The notes under the pieces are model-generated. The model worked only from the letters and a program-made list of their open reading frames with translations. It made no database searches and had not been told where the DNA came from. Shown here piece after piece: positions 11,901-21,300 of a stretch of DNA of 64,000 nt; positions within the stretch are counted from its first letter, which is position 1; every line of letters starts with the position of its first letter. This stretch comes from Carposina sasakii (taxonomy: Eukaryota; Arthropoda; Insecta; Lepidoptera; Carposinidae): NCBI GenBank assembly GCA_014607495.2, contig CP053150.1:9134495-9198494 (forward strand), read 5' to 3'. The translations under genes were made by a program, and so were the position numbers.

Positions 11901-14900
11901 CCGCAAAACTATTGCTGGTGGTCACTTTGTTTTTACGCTTAGATGGTTCTGTAGCAGGAATAAGTAAGTTTAGGATCTCATCATTGACAGTGGCTTCTGC
12001 TACAGGTGTAGGTGACGTTAGGCCTTGGTCTTGCACAAGACGACTCGATATTCTCGCTGCAAAAAAAAAAGACTTAAAAATAATTAAAACAACTTTTTTA
12101 TTGTGTAAAAACAATATTTGAGTATGTACTTATAACAAAATAATGCTATTCCACTCAAATATGTATTTATCTCTAAAGTGCTGTATTTAAAAAATGTTGA
12201 TTATATCGCACCTTCGGTAGAACAAGGGCACAATTGTCATAAATTGCAATACGCAATTGTGCCCTTGTTCTACCGAAGGTGCGATATGTAGACCACAATT
12301 TGTCAACATAAAAATGTGGTCAAACATCCAGGCCTACTAGATATTGCTACATCTTTATTCCTTTCTGTTTTAATAATTTTAAAACTTGACAACACCCACG
12401 CCTAGTAACTAAGTATACATATTAAATGTATGTAGGAAAATAAGGACTCAGATTGGACACAGACAAGCTAAAGACTTTCACCCCAAAAGTAAATTTAATT
12501 AACTTCTTTCTGTTCATATCTCACCTGGGTCAACATCATCCCCATCTTCCATAGTAACATGGTATGCTGAGAGGTCTGAGGGACTTTGATTAGGTACTTC
12601 AGCTGTAGATGATGGTACTTCTATTGTAACAAAATTATTTGCATTAAATGCATCTTGTGAATCCTCATCTTGTAATAAATCATCATGACCTAATTCATGA
12701 ATAGTTGGTCCATCCTCCTGCAAGACAAGAGTAAGTTAATAATCTAGAGAATATAGATTTTCTACTACCAAATTAAGTACAAACTAGTAAAAGTTTAAAA
12801 ACAATAAAGTTTTATTACCAAATTGTCTTCATGTATATCCTCTGAAACTTGATCCTTTATAAGCTTTAAGTTCTTTGCTTTACCAGGGTAAGACCCTGCT
12901 GAGTTGTGTGCTGCATTGTTTATCATTAACTGATGTGGCCTCTTTACTCCAACATTATTACTGGTGCCATTAGCTGTCCTGCTGGGTTGTACTAGAGACA
13001 TCAGGAATTGAATGAGCTGAAACAGTATAATAGAGTCATATTTCTGTAGGTTACTATGTTGGCTGGGGTACATCTGAATTTGAAATATATTAGAAAATCA
13101 AATACCATGTTACCTTTCAAAACAAGATCCAACCCTTGGTCATACGGTTATAGTGACACACAAGCATTGTAACTTTGTTAATGTAGGTAATATAATTTAA
13201 GTGAGAATAATAAAAAGTTTAAAACAGTAAATAAGTATCACTGTTTACTATTTCAAAAATAATTTAGAAAAGAATTTTGTATGCTTATTACACAAATTGT
13301 ACTTCGGCCCATTTATGTACTACACACTTGCATATATGTTACGAGTAAGATAACAAATCATTCAATATTAGGCAGCCAGTGCAATTCTGTAACAGCAGGT
13401 AATAATTTTGTCAAAACTAAATTTACTCACATTATTGACAATCTGTTGCTGCTTTATATGTTTTTGTCTGAGAATTGCCACCTCTCTCCACAATGCTTCA
13501 TTTTCTTGTTTCATTGCACTAAATTTGGCATCCAGATTCTCCTGTTTTCCTTTCATCTGTTTTACATCCAAAAGAACTTTGTTCATGAGCTCAGGTTTCA
13601 AAAGAATCTTCTCTCCATTCTCACTGCTCGTTATTATAGTTTTAGGATTGGCTATTTTCCTTTTTATATGCTCTAATAGGTATGCATGATTCCTCATAAA
13701 GCATTGGTGGGAAAATTCTATTTCATCTTTTTCATATCTTAATCCCCCATTTTCAACTGAAGTTATTTTGTGAAAGCCATACATGTTCAACTGCCTTATG
13801 AAACTTGCCATGTTGTTATGTTTGTAGTACAAGGGTAAGAGCTCCCTAGCAAAATCAGCCTGATTTTTTATGACAAATGTTTTTCCACCCTGAAATAATA
13901 CTCATGTAATAGGTAACAACAAAAAAACACATTTGGTATAAAAGTTACGGCCTTAATTACCTACATTATTACAAAAAAATAAACTGTAATAGTTTGATAT
14001 ACTAATTGGTCTCCATTTATTATCATGCATTGGGCCATAGCCAACATGTAAAAGCCCTTATTAGAGAACTTTAATAATTGGGTAGTTTCCTATGATTGAA
14101 TCTTAATAACATCTTATTTTTATCAGAATAATCAAAATCATACCTATCTGTAAAATTACAATTTGATTAAGTGTTCAAATGAGATAGTAATAAGCCTTCA
14201 AAGTTAAGTGGGCAAGTTCATTGTTAAATGTGAAATTAATTAAAAATTACAACATCACATGTCCACCTGCATCATTTACATCAACTTTTGTTTTGTGACC
14301 ATATTTATAAATGCAATATTTAATATAGCTGTAGAACAAAAGTTCTTTTACGCGCATACAACTTGTTTAAAGGGTGACGCACATCATGGTAGCCATTTGT
14401 ATAGAGTGGTTTTTTGGCAAGTCTAAAATTGTTTTTTTGAAATTGTTATATCCTGGAAAGTTTTCACGCTAGTGAAGTTTAAACTTCAACTTTTGAAAAT
14501 ATAAATATCACCATCGACTATCGATGATTCTGCCAACGTCAGGAATAAACAAGACACAGTGTGGTACAAAAAAATTTGATTATAACTACTTGCTGACAAA
14601 TAGCGAAGTTTTTCTTTTGCAAATGTTTATTTTATTTTATAATCTTACAATAAAAAAACCTATAAACGACCCTATTATCTCCAACAAATATACATATAAA
14701 TAGAACATAGAAAAACCTAAGAAGAGAACATTCAGATACAGGCCTCAACTGCCTGCCTGTTTACATATATAATAATAATAATAAAATAATACCAAACACA
14801 GCATTAAAGTTAATTAAGTATGGCACTAATATATTAAACATAAAATTCTGTTGTAAAGTATAACTCCCTAACATTTAGAAAAAGTAGGTAAGCAAGTAGG

Positions 14901-15339
14901 TAAGTCGTAGTAGTAGATAAGTCATAGTAGTAGTTATATCTGACAGTTTTAACATGCTTATGCACACAACAATAGGTAGGTACATGTAATGTAAACATAT
15001 TAAAGAAAATTACTATCGATCCAACGAAACATAGGACTTCAGTCCGTGAGCATGGTAAAAAACGTGACATGTATTTATCTATGTAATGTCAATAGCAACA
15101 AATTTAAGGTTGTTTTGTCACGAATCTTACCACAATTTATCTTGTTACTAAATACTTATTGTAACATCTCTGTATGAAAAGAATGCTCATAAATTATACA
15201 AAAGACCAAAACATTATGTATTATGAAAACTTACAGGGCTCCATGAAATCAAATGATCTGTCTCTTCGTCGTTGACCAATTTCCAAAGTTTGCCTAAAAA
15301 GGCAGGGACACTAGCCCCTATTTCCACAACTGAACGCAT
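2946..15339 (-). CDS. Hsf: Heat shock factor (HSF1-type transcription factor), 8 coding exons, 617 aa
   Basis: Master activator of heat-shock genes: it trimerises and binds nGAAn arrays in the nucleus. Coding exons, 5' to 3' on the minus strand: 15235-15339, 13431-13889, 12819-13016, 12525-12717, 11516-12056, 9330-9435, 6118-6193, 2946-3121. All junctions are GT/AG and phase-consistent. Residues about 8-115 form the winged-helix DNA-binding domain ([12 protein letters not shown], then [12 protein letters not shown]). Residues about 130-195 are the HR-A/B trimerisation zipper. Residues about 500-540 form the HR-C-like segment ([20 protein letters not shown]), followed by an acidic activation tail with [19 protein letters not shown]. 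Length fits insect HSFs. The start ATG at 15339 gives a short leader before the domain, as usual in the family. Alternative 3' exons known in moths could exist but were not seen. Introns are full of MITEs. Divergent from TECR. Confidence 0.96.
3708..4222. repeat. Foldback element with GTCCGTTCACACAGA ends, containing nested repeats
   Basis: The left end is GTCCGTTCACACAGATCGGC and the right end is GCCGGTCTGTGTGAACAGAC, an imperfect inverted pair of about 24 bp that bounds about 515 bp in the last Hsf intron. Nested inside are a reverse-strand retroelement tail (about 3882-3960, complement of GAACTTCCGAATAGTGACGC) and the MITE at 3997-4144. The nesting implies at least three successive insertions. 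Confidence 0.6.
3997..4144. repeat. Foldback MITE, 'ATGGTCGATT' family, intact copy
   Basis: Ends are ATGGTCGATTCTGACCGTCA and TGACGGTCAGAATCGACCAT, inverted repeats extending about 28 bp into TTTAAGT/ACTTAAA. Total 148 bp, noncoding. It lies within the larger foldback element at 3708-4222 in an Hsf intron. Confidence 0.8.
4871..5004. repeat. Tandem duplication, two 67-bp units
   Basis: Two adjacent copies of a 67-bp unit contain TTGTCGTCTTCACTTAGGAA. They differ at only a few positions (for example GCGTATTTC versus GCGGATTTT). It lies in the last Hsf intron and has no coding meaning. Confidence 0.85.
6803..7378. mobile_element. hAT-type MITE (576 bp) with ten TATCGATA motifs
   Basis: The element starts TAGTGTTGCCG and ends CGGCAACACTA, with inverted termini. 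It is flanked by a perfect 8-bp direct repeat ATCGTTAC (6795-6802 and 7379-7386), the hallmark of hAT insertion. No transposase frame is present, so it is non-autonomous. Ten exact copies of the octamer TATCGATA plus near matches are spread through both halves. It sits in the Hsf intron between coding exons 6 and 7. Confidence 0.88.
8613..9056. repeat. Foldback MITE with about 70-bp arms
   Basis: Left arm TACAGGCTATCCCGGAAGTC, right arm GACTTCCGGGACACCCTGTA. The arms stay complementary for about 70 bp, through GACGTCAAGC, AACGGGAGA and CATAATAGTTATCAG. About 300 bp of AT-rich noncoding sequence separates them. TA-like ends suggest a TA-target DNA element. It lies in the Hsf intron between coding exons 6 and 7. 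Confidence 0.8.
9614..9740. repeat. Foldback MITE-like element
   Basis: Inverted arms: CCGGAGATGTGTTATG with CATAACACATCTCTGG, and internally GATATTCACCAATC with GATTGGTGGATATC. About 127 bp, noncoding, in the Hsf intron between coding exons 5 and 6. Confidence 0.65.
10083..10347. repeat. Foldback MITE, 'CAGGGTGTAACAAAAAGGG' family, copy 1
   Basis: The left end is CAGGGTGTAACAAAAAGGG and the right end is CCCTTTCTGTTACACCCTG. The arms run over 100 bp (for example GAGACTCGAAATCACATG versus GTGATTTCGAGTCTC) around a short centre. A second copy lies at 42141-42402 and a decayed relative at 50548-50727. It is in an Hsf intron. Confidence 0.85.
12203..12287. repeat. Perfect 34-bp inverted repeat (hairpin) with 17-nt loop
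   Basis: The left arm (12203-12236) begins ATATCGCACCTTCGGTAG and the right arm (12254-12287) is its exact reverse complement, with a 17-nt spacer. There are no mismatches over 34 bp. It lies in the Hsf intron between coding exons 4 and 5 and would form a strong stem in the Hsf pre-mRNA. It could be a very short MITE or a small-RNA precursor; the sequence alone cannot tell which. Confidence 0.85.
13890..15234. other. Hsf intron 1, no gene recognised
   Basis: The intron lies between DNA-binding-domain exons 1 and 2. It is AT-rich with a GTAGGTA/TAGTAG-rich low-complexity patch near 14885-14935. No repeat boundary, RNA gene or coding signal was recognised. Confidence 0.6.
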
Positions 15340-15526
15340 TTTCAAATTCTTTACAAACTTAATATGTAGTATTTATTAAGAACTTGATTCCGACTTCTAT
15401 AAAATTTTCCGAAAAATTGCATAAATGTCACAATCACAATCAAATATATTTTTTTCTATGCTGAAAGGCAAAGAAAACTTGTCTACCATTCATCCACTGT
15501 ATTTGTTTTTTTTTTTTTAATTTAGA

Positions 15527-16435
15527 ATTAGAATCGTCGCGTCATTTCTAAATGACCGGCGGTTCTTTGTAGGGGTGGAAAACGCGAGTTCGCAACTCCA
15601 CCCCATATTGGCCGGCGTCCCTCAAGGCAGTTGCCTCTCCCCGGTCTTGTATGCCATCTACACAGATGACATACCGACCGTAAAGGTGGTCTTCCCATGG
15701 GAATTTGAAGGCATGTTGGCACTGTACGCGGACGATAGCGCGTACTTTGCCACATCGCGCAGCTCCCCACTGGCGGTGGATCAAATGCAAAGGGTCCTCA
15801 ATCTTCTTCCGGATTGGCTTGACAGATGGCGGATGTCGGCCAATCCGGCAAAGACCGTTGCCCTGCTGACGGGTCAGCAGCGAGAGCTCCCTCCCAGGCT
15901 CACGCTTCGAGGGCAGCCGATAGCCTGGCAGAATACTGTCAGGTATCTAGGCTGCCAAATCGATCGTGGGTTGCGGATGACTGGGATGGTTGAGCACGTG
16001 CTGCGCAGCGCGAAGACCGCGCGCGCCCTGCTGCGGCCTGTCATGCAGTCCACGCTTCCCCTCCGAACCAGGCTGACCATGTACAAGTTATATGTTCGGC
16101 CGCGTCTCACGTACGCGGCCCCGGCCTGGTTCCAACTTTGCTCTGTTTCAAACAGAAAGAGGATTGAGGCCTTGCAGAGCTCCACCCTCCGCAGCATTGC
16201 GAGGGCCGGGCGGTACGTCCGTAATGACGTCATCGCTCGGGACCTCAAAATGACGAAAGTGGAGCAATTCGTGGCCCGAATGGCGCGTCGAATGTTCGAC
16301 CGCGCCGACAACGGGCCGCACGCCCATCTCCGCGGGCTAGCTCCGCTTCATGCGAGGCCGCCAGACGGCCGCCCACAGCCGAGGGAGCTGTTGAGTATTC
16401 CACTCGACAGCGATGCCGGGCCCTCCCGGATTTGA
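15527..16435 (+). pseudogene. C-terminal reverse transcriptase fragment of the jockey-like LINE
   Basis: About 300 uninterrupted codons. The frame opens with SFLNDRRFFVGVENASS, then GVPQGSCLSPVLYAIYTDD and the catalytic LYADDSAYF box (YADD). It continues through the thumb-like region RYLGCQIDRGL and RPRLTYAAPAWF, and stops at 16433-16435. The endonuclease, gag-like ORF and N-terminal half of the RT are missing, so the copy cannot move by itself. Lack of stops suggests a fairly recent insertion. Jockey clade is inferred from the GVPQGS and YADD spacing and overall style. Confidence 0.85.
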
Positions 16436-17250
16436 CCTACAGACACGGACTGACTTATAGGTAGGCGCATTATGGCCGACTCATCGGCCCTAAGCGCCTA
16501 CACAAATGTACATAGTTTTCTTGCCCAGGTGGCACAAATTATTATAAATTTCACCTCATTATGAAGTCCCTCTTACTTGTGATGTCCCTTTTACTATTGT
16601 CCGTCCCTAGTTTATATATTGTACATAATAGCTTTACTCTCGTGTTAGTCTAGTCTCTCGGTAGGGCGGCGGTAGCGGGCGGGGGTGTCGATCGGCCGAG
16701 GGCGGGGCAAAATCTCCTCGTCACCGACCGATCGGCGGATCTACCCGGCCATGTCTGCCTGCCGTCCTACCGACAAGTTGTGTTGTCCTTATCTTTCGGA
16801 GTGCATGGGCATTGCCCCATGCACTCACTTGTATATATTTTAGTATGTCCTTCGCTGCCTCGGTGACTAAGCCGAGGCAGCGCGGCCTCCGGCCGCTAAA
16901 TAGTGACCGGCGCGCTGTCGCGCGCCGAGACTTTGCCCGGGCACAGGGGCATCCCCTAAGGCCCGCAACACGAAGCGCGCTAGCGCGCGCTTAGGAAGAC
17001 CCCCAGATAGTTTTCCTATACAGTGCCTACAGCCAAGAAATAAGAAGAAAAATTGTAAATAGTTAGAAATAGTAAGAAGCTTTGTGTAATTACTGTCTTC
17101 GAGGGAGTTAAGAAAATATACAGTCCACGAGCATCGAAAGTGTTTTATTCGGTCGGACGGGGAACCGCTATTGGAAAGTTTGTTCGGTAACCCGCCTGGC
17201 CCCCAACCCCTTGTCGCCGGCGACGACCGAAGTCGGAGTCCGCGACACAA
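15527..17250 (+). mobile_element. 5'-truncated jockey-clade non-LTR retrotransposon
   Basis: The insertion is markedly GC-richer than its surroundings. It begins abruptly inside a reverse transcriptase reading frame after a T-run and continues through a long GC-rich 3' region to about 17250, where AT-rich host sequence resumes. 5' truncation is typical of LINE insertion. No target duplication or poly-A tail was found, so the 3' limit is approximate. It lies in plus orientation between Hsf and TECR. Confidence 0.8.
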
Positions 17251-18362
17251 TGATTAAAGGATTGATACACATACAAACCTAATAAAAAAATTCGATTTGA
17301 AAAATACCTATGTCATTTAAGATACTACTTATAAATTCGGATGTTTCATTAATGATTCGAAGATTCGTCAATGTCAAGTAGATGAAACTACACATGCTCT
17401 GTTTTTTTTATCAACTGGGAAGGATTCACCTGAAAACGGGACATTTGGCGTCCCGCAGACACTCAAAACGGGACGCGTTGTTTAGACCCTGAAAACGGGA
17501 CGCCCCGCACCACGCGAGACGGTTGGCAACCCTAGACCGGACCAAGTCGTGTATAGTCATTTCTTTGCTAGAGCAGTTATGGAAATAATTCCTTTGTCTT
17601 GCTGTCGGGATAAATAAACAAAAATTTGGCCAAGAGCGAAATGGACTCGTTTATAATAATTCCGTATGTTAATGTATGCACTCACTAGCCACATGTCATA
17701 ATCATAACATAAATCTCTGGAGACTGATCCTACAATTAAAAAAAATCTGTACCTTTTAAATATCTAGTTCTTGTATAGGACTTTCGGAATAAAGTGGCTG
17801 TGACGTACGTTCAAAGGGATCCATTTTTGCCATTCGGCTATGGAACCCTAAAAATCAACAAACGTCAACGTCAACCAACACTCAACATGGATGCATGATG
17901 CAAAACGAAGGAAGTTGGTTTTATTGGAGGAGAAATAATTTTAGAATTGGAATTTGTTTTCCCCTGCTGTTGGTTGACTACTAACTAGATGTACTTTGCT
18001 TGCTTGCTTGACTAGTTTTCCGTTTGACTCGTATGTGCCACCGTCAGTGGACTACACACGTCTCTATCTTCATTTCCAACTTTCTCCCAAACTACCTACC
18101 GAAGTCCCGCGATTACTCCAACATAAAGAGCTCAGACTTATGTAGATATTATCTACCTACTATATACCTACCATTAATTTTGCCGGTGTCGTGCGTGTTG
18201 TAGCGCGTGGACTTATAGTGCATGTGCGTAGTGAGTGATTAAGTGAAATTTATTCTAATTGTCTTGCTTGGTTGTAAAGAAAAGCCATACACACATACGA
18301 ATTAAGTGTTCCAATATCGTGTGTGAAATTTGAGTCCGTGTGATAAAATTATTTGGCTGGAA

Positions 18363-21300
18363 ATGGAGGTATGTGTATGAGTATTTAAATATTTATTTGC
18401 TGCTACTACATATAAGTCTTGTACCTTGCAGCTCAGACCAAATAAATAAAAGCTCTGAGCCGCAAATGAGACCATGTCAAATGTCTCTGTGTATACATAC
18501 ACACAGAGTAAGACTTAATATATATATAAAGCAATATTTTTGTATGTTCTTATATTGACAAAACAGACCTTACTATGCACAAAATACTGTCTTGGGCTCT
18601 TATTTGGTCTGATTCTAATAGCAAACTCATGTTCTTGATACAAGCAATTTATGTTTCATTTTATTTCTGCAGATCGAAGTGCTAAGTACTAGTGGTTCAA
18701 AGTCATTAGGGAAAATTCAGTTGACTCCTGACTCTACAGTCAAAGATGTCAAGGACAAGATATATAAGACCCTCAAAAAGTCACTGTACCCTGATCGCCA
18801 AGCTATCAAGCAAGAAGCCAAAGGAAAAACACTAAATGATGAAGAAACACTTAAATCCCTAAATATTGAAAATGGTAGTAAATTGTATTTGAAAGATCTT
18901 GGTCCTCAAATATCATGGAAAAATGTGTTTTTGGCAGAATATGCTGGACCTCTCTTTGTTTATTTGTGGGTATATCAAAGGCCATGGATACTTTATGGAA
19001 CTACAACTTCTGCCCCGGGAACAGTTGCTACGTAAGTAACAGTTGCTACTAATAAGAATGTATCAGTAAAGAAGTAAGAAAATTATTCTATGTCATAATA
19101 TTATTATTTTTTCAGCATTGCCATGGTATGCTGGTCCGCTCACTATGCAAAAAGAATATTTGAAACTCTATTCATTCACCGTTTCTCACATGGAACAATG
19201 CCGCTGCGGAACCTGTTCAAGAACTGCTCATATTATTGGTTGTTCACTTTATATGTGGCTTACCATGTCAACCACCCCCAATATACGGAGCCTTGCACAG
19301 TTTCAGTATACACTGGACTAGCAGGTTTTGTGGTGAGTATATAAATTAACAAGCTGTTTTCAGCGGCTCCGCTTATGTGGATGTCGCTTTATGACCTGGT
19401 CTCAGACCTACTGAATATAAGTACATATGTATTTATAAAATTTCATAAATATTGGTCAAGCTGTTTTGTAAGAGTACTTAATGTATTAGATATCAACAGA
19501 AAGTTTTTATAAGGCATATAAAGCTTACAAATTTTGCAGGAATAGGGTTCTTTTATTGGTATCTCACATAATATTAAAATCCTTTAAAATAGTTTTTTGC
19601 ATTTTATTGTTACCTTTGCTTGAAGTTTGTTCTTTTAACTTCTCTATATTTTACATTAAAATACAGTCTCTCAATTAATATACTTGTGAAGCCATATTGG
19701 GCCAGAAATAAACAATACCTGTTAAATGGTGAAGTAATTAACATTCAACAAGTAAATGTTCACATTTTAATGATTACAAAGGCTATGTGTGACCTTTAAA
19801 AGTCATTGGATTACTTTGATTACATGTTGGTTATACTATACCTATATTATAAATAAAGTAGGTATCTTTTTATCTCTAGATTTTCTGTAAATATGGGCAT
19901 CTTTTCTTTTCCGATAGTTATGTGAACTTGGGAATCTCAGTATTCACATTCTGCTGAAGAACCTTCGTCCACCGGGCACTAAGGTCAGGAAGATTCCAGT
20001 TCCTGACAGCAACCCTTTCTCCCTGCTCTTCAACTTTGTCTCTTGCCCTAATTATACCTACGAGTTTGGTTCCTGGTTGTTCTTCACCATTATGACTAAA
20101 TGTGCTCCAGGTGAGTTTATTTACCTATTGTTTCCTTTTCGTTAGGCTCAAAATGTTGTTTATTTAAGAAATTATTTACCATGAAATTTGCGTAACTTCG
20201 TCCTACCTTAAACCCATTATGATAGGGTCTGCGCAATATGGTTTCCTTCGAAACTCATATTGCCAAGGATTTGGCGTTAGTTTTACGGCCGGCTGCCTGC
20301 CTGAGGCCAACTCTCCTTGGGAATAGCTAAGTGCCAATTTTAGAATATTAAAATCCGCACATATACGAGGGCTGTTTGATAAGTCCTTTTAAAAACTATT
20401 TGTAAAACCTTTTTTCTGGTAAATGGCGTTAACACTGGCAGGCACAATCTTTCAAATGAAGACTGTCAAAAATTCAGCAAAAAAAAACAAGTTTTTGTCA
20501 GTATAACCATTGTTTAACTGTGATCACTCGTAAATATTCAACAACTATGGAAAAAACTGAATTTCGTGCCGTTATAAAACATTTTTTATGAAGGGTTGCA
20601 GTGCTGCCACAATAAAAACTGAACTTGATTCTGTTCATGGCACTAACGCACCAACGTTGCAGACTGTTTATAACTGGATAAATGATTTTAAACGTGGTCG
20701 GTCAAGCACATCTGATGCTCCACGCTCTGGTCGCCCAATCGAAGTCACTACTGAGGATGTTGTTGAAGAAGTCCATAATATTGTACTCGACGACCGCCGA
20801 GTGAAGGTGCGTGAAATAGCTGAGAACACAGGCATCTCCACTGAGCGAGTACATAAAATCCTGCATGAAGATTTGGGTATGACAAAGCTGTCTGCATGAT
20901 GGGTGCCACGTTTGTTGACAATCGAACAAAAACACGAAAGAAAGCTAATTTCAAAACTGTGTTTGGATATGATGAAGCGTAATCCTCGGAATTTTTTGAG
21001 TCGATTTGTCACTGTTTATACACCTCCACTCATTATACACCTGAATCAAAACAGCAATCAAAACAATGGATGGCGACTGGTGAACGTGCCCCAAAGAAGG
21101 CCAAGACTGTTTTGTCGGCTGGAAAGGTCATGGCGACAGTCTTCTGGGATGGCGAAGGAATCATTATGATTGATTACTTGGAAAAGGGAAAGACTATCAC
21201 TGGCCGTTATTACGCAGAGTTATTGGACCGTTTTAATGCCGAATTGTTGGAAAAACGACCAAAATTGTCCCCCAAGAAAGTCCTCTTTCATCAAGACAAT

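Larger units (their letters stand above)
15340..18362. other. Hsf/TECR divergent intergenic region interrupted by a LINE
   Basis: The two start codons face away from each other over 3.0 kb. About 1.7 kb of that is the jockey-like insertion at 15527-17250, leaving about 1.3 kb of native sequence that must hold both promoters and 5' UTRs. TECR 5' UTR probably lies within about 18180-18362. A repeated CAAAACGGGACG/GAAAACGGGACG-rich patch at about 17430-17520, ending GGTTGGCAACCCTAG, looks like another small element. No TATA box or heat-shock element cluster could be assigned with confidence. Confidence 0.55.

Noticed and set aside
11528..12121. 197-codon plus-strand open frame
   Set aside because: It is exactly antisense to Hsf coding exon 5, whose minus-strand frame has HSF-like sequence and matching splice phases.
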